DNA of 64,000 nt from Chrysoperla carnea. Lineage: Eukaryota; Arthropoda; Insecta; Neuroptera; Chrysopidae. Made by a program: the position numbers and the translations under genes. Shown here piece by piece: positions 49,345-62,628 of this stretch (position 1 is its first letter; every line of letters starts with the position of its first letter). The DNA lies in assembly GCF_905475395.1 (NCBI RefSeq), contig NC_058339.1:60645172-60709171 (forward strand), read 5' to 3'. The notes under the pieces were generated by a model. It saw nothing but the letters and a program-made list of their open reading frames with translations. It had not been told where the DNA came from and did no database searches.

Positions 49345-49640
49345 TTAGGGATCCATTCATAAAATACGTCACGCAAACAGGGAGAGAGCTTAAATTGCTT
49401 ATCGTGACAAAATGACATAGGAAGAGAGGGCATTCAGGAAACGTGATGTTCACAGTTAATTAATTTTATCCCTAACTTGTAGAGTTTTTTTTATTTTAGA
49501 TTATTTATAAAGGGTTCTAGAATTTGTGACGTTATATTTGCTAGGGGGTTAGAACGTGACCGCAGCGTGATTAAGGGGAAGTGAAGGGTCTAAAAATGCG
49601 AATTTTGCGTGAAGGTGTTTCCGAAATGACTCACATAATT
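49345..49640. mobile_element. Possible decayed MITE
   Basis: The left end reads GGGATCCATTCATAAAATAC followed by GTCACGC. The right end TTTTGCGTGAAGGTG may be its degraded inverse. ACGTGATG, TGTGACGT and AACGTGACCGC are scattered inside. GC content is higher than in the flanks. Boundaries are approximate. Confidence 0.35.
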
Positions 49641-50667
49641 GTTTTAAATAAAAATATTAAGTTTTATTGAGAAAATAAAGTTTTTTACAATTCATTATTA
49701 AGTTTTGAAATATTTTATAAAATATAAATTCTTTATATTTTATACAATTTTTGTATTTTATATTTTCCATCTTAATTTTTTAAGTTAACTTGAAATGAAA
49801 AATCATAATTATTTGTAATAATTTATTCCTGTGAAAATATTTTAAAAAATACTCTTGTATAATCTAACAACCACGGTTTTGTATGCAGGTCTTGATACTC
49901 ATCTCAAATTTGAAATGAGAAATATACGAAAGTTTATTTTTGTCCACGATTAAAAATAACTGGGAATGTATAACCAATTTATTAGTCAGACTAAAAAAAC
50001 TCGAAAAATGATTTATTATCATCTCCAATTATTTATTATGAAACAACAAAGACCTTAGTTTGTCCAAGCTAACAAAACTAAAACAATTTGTAAAATATTT
50101 GTATAAAATAGATTCAAGACCTGTTTACAAATTCATGTTAACAACTTACAAATCAATTTACCAAAATAAATAAATATATTTTTTAATTTAATTTTTTTGT
50201 TTACAGGGTACGATCGAATTGATCATTTAGAGTCCATGACTTTTCCTTGATTAAAGCAAAAATTCTCTAGTTGTTTTTGAGGTATCATAATTTTAAAATC
50301 CTATTCAAAAAATACAATAATCTATCTTTGTGTGATATTCTGGTAAATAACATTCACTATGGTAAATCAAACTCAAAAATCGGAGATTTTGTAGATTGAT
50401 GCAGAATATACACTTCATTCCAAGATATAAAGATCCAAAATGTTTCTTTTTTTATTTTCTCTGACCCGTACCCTGACAATTTCATGTTTTCCAGGCCGAT
50501 CGCAACCCTGGTTTTACTACAGTCGTTTTAAAAAATTTATTTTTACACAAACATCACAAAAAATACAAACAAGCTAACAGTAATTATGGCAATATTTAAT
50601 GTATAATTTAAGGCTAAGGTTTTCTAGGATAAAGGTGGTGGTTTATCTCTGTAGATATAGAAACCGT

Positions 50668-50850
50668 ATTCGTTGTGTGCGTAGTCATGGTAGGGACAAT
50701 AAAATCGACGACAGCGCTTCCAGTGAAAAATTTTGGCGTTAAAGGGGCTGTTATTACTAATTTGCAGTTCTTTACATGTTAATGTTATAGAAAGGTCAAA
50801 TTAAAATTATTGTAAAACACGAATTAATTAAACTTAATGCATTAAAAATT
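50668..50850 (+). repeat. Dispersed repeat family R2, copy 2
   Basis: It shares CGTTGTGTGCGTAGTCATGG, then TAGGGACAATAAAATCGA, and the distal block TTAATTAAACTTAATGCATT with 37848-38030. The lengths are equal and the differences mostly substitutions. Confidence 0.75.
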
Positions 50851-53800
50851 GTGAAAATAAGAAATCAAATTGCACAAATATTATTTTTCAAATGTTAATT
50901 ATCATAATTATTTATTTAAATTTGTGAGACAATAATATTAAATTTTCAATTTAAGTCTTAAATGCAATCCATACAATTATATATGCATCCATACAATTCT
51001 ATAATTAAAGTAGTGTATCGTTACCATGGAAACGAAACTCACGCACGGAGCGAATAGAATTTGCACATTATCCATCCGTGACAACAAATTTTCCTACCGC
51101 TGCATAACGCCACCGCTCACTTAGAAAACCAAAACTTTATGAGTAGAATGCCATACAAAAAAATTCGGTCTATGAATTTTTGACTTTTACTGTACTTAGA
51201 CAAATTTTAATATCATCTATATTCATTATAATTGGGATTGAATCAAGATTTTGTTAAGATAAAACCTTTTTGGAGAGAACTTCACACTCTTCAAATTAAA
51301 TACTCATACTTTTTTTTATATTTTCAAAAATATTTGAAAAGTTTTTTGACAAAAAAGCGCAAAATTTCAATGAAATGACAGCATATTTTATATTGTATTC
51401 TGTTCATGAAACATTACATGTCCCTATACTTTTATGATCAGCTCATTTGATTCTGAAATGTAAATGACTGTAGTATTGCTTTTTTAATTTGTTTAGAAAA
51501 CAATTGAGCCATAATGATAATAAATTTTAAAAATGTTCACAACAAGAAACATAAAATTAACGTCGTAATTATCTTATCACATAACGAAATGGTACATTTC
51601 TTGACTTAGCTAATAACAATAGAAGTAAGACCAATCAACAAATTAAAAATTAAATGAAGATATTTTATTTAATATCAAATAAATACGAGTGAATTCATGA
51701 TCAAATTAATAGTAATTACACGCGTAAATGCAAAATTTTTGTTCACTTGCTTGCACAAAACACTATCTTTGGCACACAATAAGTTCAGGCTAGAGGAATT
51801 TTTACAAAGTGTCGTGCACACTGATGACATAGCACAGTTTTATTGGAGTTTATAGTCAAGTGTATGAGAGATAGAAATATATTTTCCGAGTCAATTTAAA
51901 TATACATCACAACTTATAAATGAGTGTGTATTTAGACCCCGTTCAAACAAATTCCGGCACCCGACTTAAAACATCAATTGCAAAGAGCATAGGATCCTAT
52001 AGTCTTTGATCAATTGTAGCTTCGAGCATAAACATAAATATACGATATAAAACTTTTAATGTTCGAGATGAAGAGTGATGAGGTTACAAAATATAAATAT
52101 GATAATGATAAATAATATTTTTGTGATTCTTTACATATAAATAACAAAGCAATCGTACAAGTTTTGAATTTGAACAAAAATTTGAAAAGTAAATGGAAAT
52201 CGCATATCTGGAAAATAAAAAGTCCTTGACCATATGATTTTATATAATTTTTTTTTTTTTTGTAAGACATTTCAAAAAAATAATTTATATTTCTTTATCA
52301 CTTATTTTGAAACAGTATCATCCCGTATCTAGAGAATGAAAAATTTGGACATAATGTTTATTTTTTCTCTTCACTAGCTGCCCGTGGAAACAGATATGAT
52401 TTTTCTCCATGAGAAATATTAATGTATTTAGTAAAATAAATTACTATCGAAAAAAATTTATAAATTGAATATCTATTTGTATTAAATAAAATATCAGCTA
52501 TAATTTATACTTATTTATCTACAGGTTTAAACTAGCTTGCGTCGTTCTGTAGTCTATTAAATACTGGGGAAAGTTTTATTATCGATTTTTAATAATCTAT
52601 TACGAAAAACTGAATTTGAGGGTTCAGAATTCTTTAGAAAAATGGACTTCGGCTAAAATGACTAAATTTGTTTATAATATTTAAAGATTTTTTTATCACT
52701 ATATATAAAAGATATAAAGAAATTATAGTTAAATTGACTCTCGACAAAGGTAGTTCTTAGCTTGTTTATCAAAAGTGTCAATGGGCCCACAGTTTTAAAG
52801 TAATGAGCTTTTGAGATATCTAGGGTCAAAGTCTCTATCTTAGTATGAGTATTTTCAATTTTAAAGGGTTAACAACATATAAAGTGAAAAGATTGATAAA
52901 AAACTTTATATTTTACGTTAAATTTGATGTCTGGAAAATCTCCCAGGAATTAAAACAAATTTTCTGTATTCAAGTGAATCTAAAATGCGGAAAATATGAA
53001 GCATATTTTTCTACGGAATTAATTTAAAGGGCATAGTCCGTTTAAGGTAGTACCTACACGAAAGTGATATTCCAAGAATTTCTCAAAACTCAGAATATAA
53101 AATATTTAATTCATAATACACTTGCTGTTAAAGTTAGAAGATGATTTACCATGCCATACATGAGATATTAGCAATTAAAAGTGACGCAATTTGTACGTGT
53201 ACATGGGAGAAGTGTATAAAAATACACAAATTTACAAATATTATATTTATTTACCAATGAATGACGTCCACCATCTCTATGAAAAACTAATATAATGTAG
53301 AATACTATATTTAGAAAATATATAAATAAAAATAAAAATTATTTACCATATAGTTTCGATAAAAAACTTAAATAAATAACTCGTTTTAGCGATAATTTTT
53401 GTGGAAAAGATATGAAGACTAATGTTAAAGGCATATGTCATAGTGTGTGTGCTTATATGTATACTAGAAACAGTAGTGAGGAACTACAGTCTTTTGAAAA
53501 TAATATATGGTATATGTATAATAGTCATAGCACAGTTAATGCACTGAATGATAGTATTAGTCCAAAACTTTTTGACTGGACGGTCGCGGAGGAACTACCT
53601 TAAATAGCATAAATTATAACACCATTTTTCAATAGTATTAATACTACTAGCTGAAAAAAATCGCGTAAAAATTCGATATCGATTTTAATTTTTAATAATA
53701 ATGAATCAGTAACACGGAAGTTAACCCCGAATAAAAAAGAGCCTCCCGACCAAGTAAATGTTGAGGTAGTAACTACTAACGATAAAAACATTAAATATTT

Positions 53801-54723
53801 CTACTACAAGTTGAAATCCGCTACAAAACTCCTATGTGTACTTAAAACTAATCGATTAATTTTAATGAATTAATTCCTTAAATTAACAAAATTTATTTTT
53901 ATTCCAGGGATTTAATAGGCAAACGAAAAAAAAATATATAGTTATTTTTTATCAATTCTATCTAGCCGAAAGCGACTTCTCATAAGGATTCTGTACCTTC
54001 CTCCCAGTTCTTTTTATATCCCATCAAATAAAAAAAAACTGTTTTTAAAATGTATTTTCCGCCTCACTTAACCATAAATAAACTTTTTTTTTTATAAAAT
54101 TACACAAAGATTGGCCTATAAATAATTATATTATTTTTTTTTTTTAAATATAAGTTTATAGTCAAAATACAACAATGTTTTAAACGAATAAATATTCAAA
54201 AATATATTCTCTGTTTTTTTAGATATTTGTGCTTTTAACAAAAATAGTGATAACTTTCTTCTGCATATATTTTAAAGCTTTGTTTTTTTTTCTTAAGTTA
54301 GTGAGCACATATAAATATATAATATATAGATAGTTACTTTATGATATTTCTTAGAACTAATTTTTTTTTCTTTGTATAATCTAATTTGTAAATGTATTTT
54401 TTGTATCAATTTCGAATGTTTACATTCTGTTTTTGAACTATCATCTTCAACAAATAATACCCCCGTATTTCAAAACTTTTTTTATAAAAAGAAGAAAGGG
54501 TGTATTGTCATAAACAAACATCGACAACAGCTACTTTATTCCATTTCCAAAACCCGTAATAGTCAAAATAAAATATTTGACTTTTCAATCTATTATACTA
54601 TCGATACCACAGACCAACTGTAAAAACTTTTCAACAATATCTGTAATCGATATAAATAACAGGGGAATATCTGAATAAATATTCACATTTCAATGACTTT
54701 CACGTCTTATCAAATTAATATTT

Positions 54724-55209
54724 TCATATTGAACTAGTTTTTGGAAATAACCTTTGTATAGTGGACGTTAGCTGAGATGGATCAGCTCCGTTAGCATGTC
54801 TTTCGTGAAATTCTTGAAAACAAGGAACTATACATAAATTTGTTTGGCATTCAGGACAATGATACTTTGTTTTTCTTCTTAATATTCTACCATGTCCATC
54901 AATTGTATTCCAACAAAAATTACAACCTAATGCTGGACCTGGTCGAACAGCAGGACAATGACTACTCCTTGGTGATCCTGCTTGTGGCGAGGATACTGCT
55001 CGACGTAATTCTTCTGTTCTAACCCGTAATGTCGGCAATGGATTTGGCGTTTCTGCACCTACTGGATCGTTTACAACAACTAAGGGGCTAATAGGTCGTT
55101 CGGATTCTGATTGTTGAAAAGATGTAATTGCACTGATGGGAGACATTACACTAGAATGATAAGAACTTGACGGTGCACTCGACGCACTGCTACTAGATGC
55201 AATAGATTG
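54724..55209 (-). CDS. psq gene last exon (Cys/His zinc-ribbon-like module)
   Basis: Starts QSIASSSSASSAPSSSYHSS after TTTTTAG and ends IQRLFPKTSSI and TGA. It holds CNFCWNT, YHCPECQTNLC, PCFQEF and HERH: CxxC, CxxC, CxxxxC and HxxxH-type ligands as in PGBD-type zinc ribbons. Serine-rich, proline-rich sequence precedes it. Confidence 0.82.
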   Translation of the reverse strand, partial: QSIASSSSASSAPSSSYHSSVMSPISAITSFQQSESERPISPLVVVNDPVGAETPNPLPTLRVRTEELRRAVSSPQAGSPRSSHCPAVRPGPALGCNFCWNTIDGHGRILRRKTKYHCPECQTNLCIVPCFQEFHERHANGADPSQLTSTIQRLFPKTSSI

Positions 55210-58200
55210 CTAAAAATACAAAAATCAATATTCAGACCGTAACTAAGATAACGGTTTCCTACCTTTTTATATTTCAAAAATAAATCATCTATTCCACGAT
55301 CATGTACAGAGTGTTTCATTTTAAATGAAACAGCTAAATATCTCTTCAAAGTATTTTTGGAAAAAGTGGCCCTAGTAAAAGATGTTCTACTTTGAGGAGG
55401 GCATCTTACGTAGAACTTGTATTTGACTTAGAGTGTAAATGTTGTATGCCAACATAAGTTTTTTCTAATTTAAATTGTACAACTTGGTAAATAAAAGTGT
55501 GTCCATGATATTTTAACTTGTCTATGATTTATTTAGGAAAATTATCATGCCTATGAATTATTTAAGGTTGTTAGGACCCATAAAAACATAAAAAAAGCTC
55601 TTTTGATGACTAGATGAGTATTTTTTATCAAATTTTAAGAATCGCTATGGAATCATAACTTTTTTGGAAAGAAAATAATACCCTTAAAAAATTAACAAAA
55701 ACCGATAAAATTTTGTTTTCTCTGATTTGGATAAAATTCATTTTCTAAAGTCCTTTTAATATTAAAATTACAAATAATAGCTATTCATATTTATTAAAAT
55801 GAAAACCAAAAAAACATACAAATCTAGATCATTTGACGTCTTAATAAATAGTTTTTGATAAATATTCAGTTTCGCTCCGAAGTAATAGCTTTCCTTAAAA
55901 ATATTAGGCGATGCCTCAAAAACTCTTTACTCAATTATAAATAAAAAAAAGACTCTATTTTTCTACTTTTTGGGTCAAAATTAACCATTGGCAAGTTTTA
56001 TCAACTTCCGAATTAAAATTTTTTTTGCAATTTTTAAAAGGGGCAAATTTTGATGTATCTGATTTGGACGGTTTAGATTTTGTTGACTCCGTTTGGAAAT
56101 TCAGGTCTTTTTGACGATTGAGCGAGTAGTTTCTGCAACGAAACAGACTTAAGAGTAATACTGATCATTAAGATATTAATTACTCAAAAATTGTATTGTT
56201 TATATTGCTGCTTCTTAAAAATTTTCTGTGTTAACGGTGTTTTGAGCAGCGAGTTTGTATAAGCCACTTCTAGGAACCGAAAACAAATACTTAAATTTCA
56301 GGGTATGCGAATGGGTTCGATATTAATGTGCGTTAAACGAATATTTTGTTTAAAAAATTTATAAAAAATTTAACATACCGTCTGTTGTATTTGACTTGGT
56401 AACAATGGATGTGAATGCTGTTTCACTAATGTAGATGTTCGAGGCACACTAAGTAAATGAGGTGATGGTTCTGAACATTGTCTTTCGATCTTAATTGGTG
56501 GAAGGTTTAAATATTGTGGAGATGGTAAATCACCTTCAGGTGACTGTTGCGATGAATCACTATATTTTTTTATTCTAGGTTGTCTAATTAATAAACGCCC
56601 TCGTTTAGCACCATTAGATTTGTCTGTAATTTAATAAAAAAAATATTGTAATTAAATTCTAACGTTCTTCTAAGGCCGATTTAATAAAAACATAATCACC
56701 AACACTCCCTGGAAAATTCATCTTAAAATAATTGAGGATAAAGGCTAAGATCGTGAATATTATGTTAATCTTTTTATGAAAAACTAGAATATTAATTTGT
56801 TTAAATTTCGATGGCATTTATATAATACGAAATATGAGTGCAAAACGAAAAAATATTGATTATGGTAAACGACACCAAATTAACTGAATTATTTTCAACC
56901 TTGTCTTAAAAATATTAGAAAAAAATTCCAATCGAAATTCGAGTTGGACGTCGTTCAAGTTGAATATTTTGGACATTGTTTAGAAGTTTCTTTTTCTTAT
57001 ACACAAATTTTTATCAATGCAAAGATTCTTGGGGATAGAGTCTGGTGACAGAAAAACGTAAGACAACTATTATTTATTTTTAGTAATTAAAAGTCGTTAT
57101 TATTTCCATGTTTTGAAGATAGGAATAAATTGGAAATTTCTTCCGTCAGTTAGGAGTGGACGATTTCCTAATATATTTAGCACTGAACGCTAACTTAACA
57201 AAAACAATTTCTAACAAAATTAAAAAGATTTTTAATCGATTCACGATCTCATATAAAAATGAAACTCATTCAACTATATCTAGAATGTTTTTATATTTTA
57301 TAAGAAAATTCATGTCAAAGTACATAAGCACAGGATTATTAAGATTTTATAAAAGAAAAATGATATTTGTAATAAATTTTGTTGTTACGTTTTATTTAAA
57401 TTCGTAATTTTAATAATTAGATATTTAAGACAGCAAAAAAAAAAAAAAAATTTTGTTAACTAAATAAAATTAATTTAAAAAATATTCAACCTTCGCAAAA
57501 TTTAATCCAATACTCATCTACAACAATGTTTCTAAAACAAGATCAAGTTGATGCAGAAAATATAATTTATGAATTTTGTTCGTCATTTGCGACTATCAAA
57601 AAATTCCATTTTCAAGTTGAAAAATAATCTGGTTGTAGTAGACATAGTATAAATCAAGCCTCGGAAAATTTAAAAGAAAGTTGGATTTTGTTAAATAGAT
57701 AGTTTCCTTTCAGTGTTCTAACGAACCTAAAAAAGTTTAAATTGCCTTGTGTGCCGAAACAGTTGTTCATAAATATCTTCCAACTATTTATTCAGAAAAA
57801 ATTTTAGAGATAATTTTTGTAGCTGGAAAAATTGTCTATAAAAAATATCTAACGACTTTTCCGGTATAATAAAAGCTTTTAAAAGAATTCAATCGATAAA
57901 GCTGTCTTTGTTATGGTTATAAATAGCACAGTCGTTTCTACACTAGAGGTCATTAGTGTAGTAATTCGAACGCGTCAGATTAAGATATGGGGAATTCCTT
58001 GGACCTCCCTTAGTACCTCCACCAAATATTAGCCCTAAATAAGGGGGGACGCGCGTAGGGCAGACGGACAGATTAGTAAAATCGAAATTGCGATAGGTGA
58101 ATTAACTTGAGCGCGTAAGATTAAGATATGGTGGGTTAATTACGTGCTAAAATTGTACATTCCAATAATCTGACGATTTAAGCTAGAAGCAAAGAAATGG

Positions 58201-61200
58201 GAGGCTTGAAAAGTTGCGTTACCCGTAGAAACTCGAGCGTAATCAAAATATTTCAGATTATTGAAATAACATAACTTATTTTGATGTCCTCGAGTTACTA
58301 CACAAAGCCCCTCATGGACTCCTATACTATTGTACGTTATCTCAATCAAATCTGTTTGTTACTAGTTGAAAGAAAAATATTTGAATTTTCAATTATTATA
58401 ATTTAAATTATCTTCGGAACCCACGTCAATCTATAATTTGTGTTTTGGTATCTCCCAAATAAGAATTAGTCATCAGTAATAAACAACATTAATAATTATT
58501 TAAAGTCGTACAGATTGATTAAGCTTTAAAACGAAGCTATTTCCCAAAATTCAACTTTCTGGAAGTTTTTTCATACGTCTATTATATAAATCTAAGAAAA
58601 TGATGATATTTGAATAGAATTTTTTCGACAAAATTAAATAAAATAAAAAAGCCCGCGACAAATGCCTCTCAGAGTTCTGTAAAAATAATACTATGCAGTT
58701 AAATATTTAAAAAATAATGAATACATTTTCTTAAGATTTAAACTATTCAATCTTTATGGATTTATTCAATTGAAATCCAAAATCAATTTCATTGGACGGA
58801 ATGTTCTATGAAGCCTAGATTAAAATAGTTTTTCTTTTAAATCGTAGTCATGTATGTATCGAAACCTATTTAAGTGATTAGCGCATACCATAAAATTTTT
58901 TTTACCAGAAATATTGCTGATCTTGGAGAAAATTTATCATAAAAAATTCGTTTTTGTGAAAGTTAAAGCTATCATATACGAAACAGTTTTTTTTAGAATC
59001 AATCAATTTCTCTGATAAAAAAATAAAACTCTTTGTATGAACCACCCTGTAAAATTTGGTTGAAATTGAAAATCTAAACAAAACGCAACAAGATATATTT
59101 ATTGCACCCAAGTAGATGAAATTGTATTTTCTAAAAAAAGTACAGATTTATGACATAAATAATATATTATTTTGGTAATTACAAATTATGACACCATTTT
59201 TTTAAATTTACTCTTAAGAAAAGTTTTCATTTGTTTAAATATGGTAGGTATAAGAAATAACAATTAAATATAAAAATAAATATAATTATTTTGAAAAATA
59301 TAATTTAAATCTATTTAACCAAAGTAAACAATAGATTTTTAACATTAAATTAAATACATATTAGATGAAGATTCGATTTGGGGTATGAAACAAAATTTAA
59401 AAAATAATACTTCTGTTTATTTATAGGAAAATAATTTCTAAAGCTGTCTACATATTAAGAATTAAGACATGTATCGCAATTATCTAAAACATCGAAGGCA
59501 ATGTTCTATTATATCTCCATCTTATGTATAATAATTTAATGAACTTAGGCGAATTATAAAAACAATAACTTTCATCTGTATAAGCATATTTTATGCAATT
59601 ATGATACAACAAATAATTTTTGTATAATATCTAAATAAAAGTAAATATTTTTAAAACAAGCTTTTGTTTATCTAAAGATATCCGGAATGAAAATATAACA
59701 ATAAATGAATACAAGCCAAGAAAGTTTTCATGATTCTCAGTGTTTTCTATGTTAAATCAAAACCGACTAGTTTTGGAGAAATCTATGAAAACATATCATC
59801 CATCTACCGTTTTCCTATAAAACCAATGTTAAATATGTATACTTTTGAATTCATTTATTTATTTAAATAATCGGGCATCCCCCCCCCTAAAATTTTCAGT
59901 ATTGATTTAGATATAGTCCAACTTCATATTAAAAAAAATCAAGCCCTTTATCCTAAATTGCCTTGGCGCTCGTACCTCCTTAAATGAACTTTATTAAACA
60001 ATATGTACAACTATGAACGATAACCTTTTGCCATTTTCTGGTAAAATTATTATGTCAGTACGAAACACTGGATACAATATGGAGCTACATGTTTGAGTAC
60101 AAAATAAATTGGGTAAAATATATACGATATTAAAGTGCGTAAACGTAAGGCCCTCTGTTTAGTGTAATTCCCGAGTGTTCTGGGTGGTCTCAACAATAAA
60201 AAAAATGTTTAAAAAATCAATCAGCAAATGGCTTGTGGAATAAGCAAGCATGCGATCTTCTATCGTTGATCTCCAAAACTACATAACTCAGGGTGCTTAC
60301 AATAAATTCAAAGTAAAATTTACTGTAAAAGACAGATAATCAAAATAGTTAAAGAAATTTATCCCCTTATATGGGGTCCCTATGACTTTCGATTAAGGAC
60401 TCTACAAATGTTTAATCAGGACCTGCCCTCAACCATATACAATTAATACGATTAAGGTGCGCAATATTGAGTGTTTCTTTGCAAAGCAATCGGAATTTAT
60501 TTATAAGAGTTGTCTTTCTTCATCATGACAATGATTCACAGAACACATATTTTTAAGGAAAAAAAAGAGAATACTTGATTGGGTAGATTTGATACATCCA
60601 TCTATACAGCCTAGTATTCCTAGTGCTAAAGTAACGGCATAATTGTTTATTATAAAAATAGCAATAGTTTATCAATCAAAATGGCTTTTGGCAATCAAAT
60701 GTCATTTATAATAAAAGACAAATATTTTTAAAATTTGGTTAAAAACCGTATAAACTTTTTTTCTTGACCTAATATTTAACAATTTCCATAATGAATATAA
60801 AATTTTTTTTACGACTGTTATTATTTCTCACTGATCCCATTAAAGACCCGTGGTTACCATTTCGGATTATTAGAAATTATTACTTTGGGCCCACATGCCT
60901 TGCTTTAATCGAACTTGAGCTTCCTGGAATATTACTTTGGTTACGGTAAAAAGCCTTGGCATAATCAAACCTGAGCCTCCTGGAATATTAGATTGGTTAC
61001 AACAACAAGGCCTGACATAATTGAACCTGAGCCTCCTGGATGAAAGGCAAATTTAAGTGAATACTTATCATAATTGCATAATTTAAATTTATACATTAAA
61101 CAAAACATTACAGAATATATTAAAAATTACGGGGTTATTGATGACACTATCGTTAAATAATATTTACAAATCAAAAATGACCTATTTAAAAATTTAATAA

Positions 61201-62628
61201 TCTGTTATTTATATTTTGATATTTAGAAAATATATTGGGATACAAAAAAAAAATCTTTAAAACTTAAACAAATTAAAAATAAATAAAACAAGTAATAATC
61301 CAATTTAAAAAAAAATTATATCACAAATAACACACACAATTGGCAATTTTAAAATTAAAAATTACGTATTTAAACAATGTTTTATACTGTAAAGTAATTG
61401 CAATATAAAATAAGTTTTGAGAATAAAATTCTTCAGTAAATAGATATTAAACAGAGATGGGCCATAAATATATACGCGTAAATACAGAAATAATGTATTT
61501 AAATGATTTAAAAACCCATGCTGCCATCTAGAATCACCATAAAAAGTATATATGTATATATATATTTTTGTTATATACATTACGAATTTATTTCACTGTG
61601 GTCTTATTGAAATAAAAAGCTTGGGCATGCATTAAAAATTTCCAATAAAAAAATATCCATCAGTTGTCACTTCATTATTTACGTTGAAAATTTCGAGGTG
61701 GTTTAAAAAATATTTTTACGCGTAAAATATATGATCACGAATAGTGTCCGCCACATCACTGGTCATGGATGACTACATGTATAAATAAATGATTATATAC
61801 AAGTTAAAATGACGAGTTCACTTGGAATCTCGATATTCACGTTTTCTTATCATATTGAGTTAAAATGAATGCCATGCAAATTGATATGTGTCTGTTGTGT
61901 TGTTAACACTGGGGCCCGTTGCATTCCTGTTGAAAACTCAACATGTCTTGCATCCAGGAAACTTCCTAATACGCCAGTCATCGCATGTGATGTAGCCGGT
62001 GGACACATCAGATGTGATTGCTGTGTTGTATGTGTCGCGACCGACGATGAAGATGGCACTGTCTGTTGATTTTGTTGATGTTGCTGTTGTTGCTGCTGCT
62101 GCTGCTGTTGGTCGTTTACGTCGATAGATGAGGAATTTGGCGAAGATTTTGGTGAAGGTGTTGTTTGACATTCTTGTTTGACACGATTTTTTATACTAGG
62201 TCGAGTATTAGGATATCCACGTTTTTTATATTCAAGCCATAATGTACGATTGTTCACGCCAAACATACGAGCTGCTTTACAAAATCCAATACCACCAAAT
62301 CGTACAGCCTCTAATGCCCGTACAAAATTTTCGTCTGCTTGTGGATTTATTGATCGTTTTCGTCGTGTATTTGTTGGTGGCTGTGGCGTAGAAGGAGTTG
62401 AATTGGGTGATGGGCATGAAGGTGATGGACATACACTAGGACAAGGACTAGCAGGTGCAGCAGCAGGAGCTTGTGGCGATTGAAAACTCTCACCAGCCAT
62501 TGCACACGATGATAATGAACCCGAAGTAGGCATATATTGCATGGTTTGTGATGTGAGACCTGTACCTTCTGATGAAGACAATGCGAAGCGCGGCGGATAT
62601 GTGTGCTCCACTAACGTCCATTGAACGC
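54724..62628 (-). CDS. Pipsqueak-domain protein with C-terminal zinc-ribbon-like module (3' part of gene)
   Basis: Exons 62628-62197, 56623-56379 and 55209-54724 join in phase (1, then 0), giving about 387 codons open to the left. In order: Ser/Pro-rich N-terminal stretch; basic NTRRKRSINPQ; a psq-type helix-turn-helix, ENFVRALEAVRFGGIGFCKA then ARMFGVNNRTLWLEYKKRGY; basic KSNGAKRGRLLIRQPRIKK; a Ser/Pro linker; and a Cys/His module, CNFCW, then RRKTKYHCPECQTNLCIVPC and FQEFHERH. That last part resembles the zinc ribbon ending piggyBac-derived (PGBD) proteins. The likely role is a nuclear DNA-binding regulator. Insect psq proteins often carry an upstream BTB domain, but none is in the window. 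The exact family member is not recognised. The first exon enters in phase 1, so upstream exons lie beyond 62628, probably past the window edge. Confidence 0.7.
55210..56378. other. Intron between the middle and last psq-gene exons
   Basis: 1.17 kb, with donor GTATGT at 56378 and acceptor at 55211-55210. AT-rich; no repeat or nested gene is recognised. Confidence 0.6.
56379..56623 (-). CDS. psq gene middle exon (basic and Ser/Pro linker)
   Basis: Acceptor AAATTACAG/ACAAATC and donor ACG/GTATGT bound 245 nt. Reads KSNGAKRGRLLIRQPRIKKY, then LPSPQYLNLPPIKIERQCSE, ending LLPSQIQQT. Incoming phase 1, outgoing phase 0. The link to the psq exon is inferred from strand, phase and spacing; the intron would be 5.6 kb. 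Confidence 0.75.
57968..58135 (+). repeat. Spaced direct repeat GCGCGTAAGATTAAGATATGG
   Basis: GAACGCGTCAGATTAAGATATGG near 57968 recurs as GAGCGCGTAAGATTAAGATATGG near 58110. A GC-rich patch (GGGGGGACGCGCGTAGGGCAG) lies between them. It may be the remains of a transposon. Confidence 0.5.
60876..61040 (+). repeat. Tandem repeat, about 56-57 bp, nearly three copies
   Basis: Units start at 60897 (GCCTTGCTTTAATCGAACTT), 60953 (GCCTTGGCATAATCAAACCT) and 61010 (GCCTGACATAATTGAACCTG). A partial unit precedes the first. GAGCCTCCTGGAATATTA is the best-conserved core. It lies in the psq-gene intron. Confidence 0.75.
61850..62628 (-). CDS. psq-domain exon, read-through form with poly-Q tail and stop
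   Basis: The frame of the psq exon stays open past the phase-1 donor at 62196 (CCTA/GTATAA). It runs through KQECQTTPSPKSSPNS, a Gln run of about ten and HQQNQQ, then a Ser/Thr/His/Gln-rich tail ending LHGIHFNSI and a stop at 61850. This could be an alternative terminal exon giving a psq protein without the zinc-ribbon module. A second donor-like site, GAC/GTAAAC after SSSID (phase 0), would not join exon 56623 in frame. The acceptor GTCGTAG/GCGTTC defines the left end as called. If the exon is instead 5'-terminal, the first in-frame ATG is at 62542. Confidence 0.7.
62071..62111 (-). repeat. CAG/CAA repeat coding poly-Gln
   Basis: TGTTGTTGCTGCTGCTGCTG on the plus strand is a mixed CAG/CAA tract on the coding strand, giving about ten consecutive Gln and further HQQ units. 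It lies in the read-through part of the psq exon. Confidence 0.85.

Larger units (their letters stand above)
48114..54723. other. Intergenic region with dispersed repeats
   Basis: No gene is supported. The repeats at 48424-48640, 49345-49640 and 50668-50850 are listed separately. Short open frames at 52010-52270, 52845-53027 and 53412-53603 lack domains and splice context. Confidence 0.5.
56624..62196. other. Large presumed intron of the psq gene
   Basis: Mostly AT-rich. It contains a pair of direct repeats (57968-58135), a three-copy tandem repeat (60876-61040) and the alternative poly-Q 3' part of the psq exon (61850-62196). A further small exon cannot be ruled out. Confidence 0.45.

Noticed and set aside
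61869..62483. Plus-strand and alternative minus frames over the psq exon
   Set aside because: Shadows of the psq/poly-Q frame, with no conserved domain of their own.
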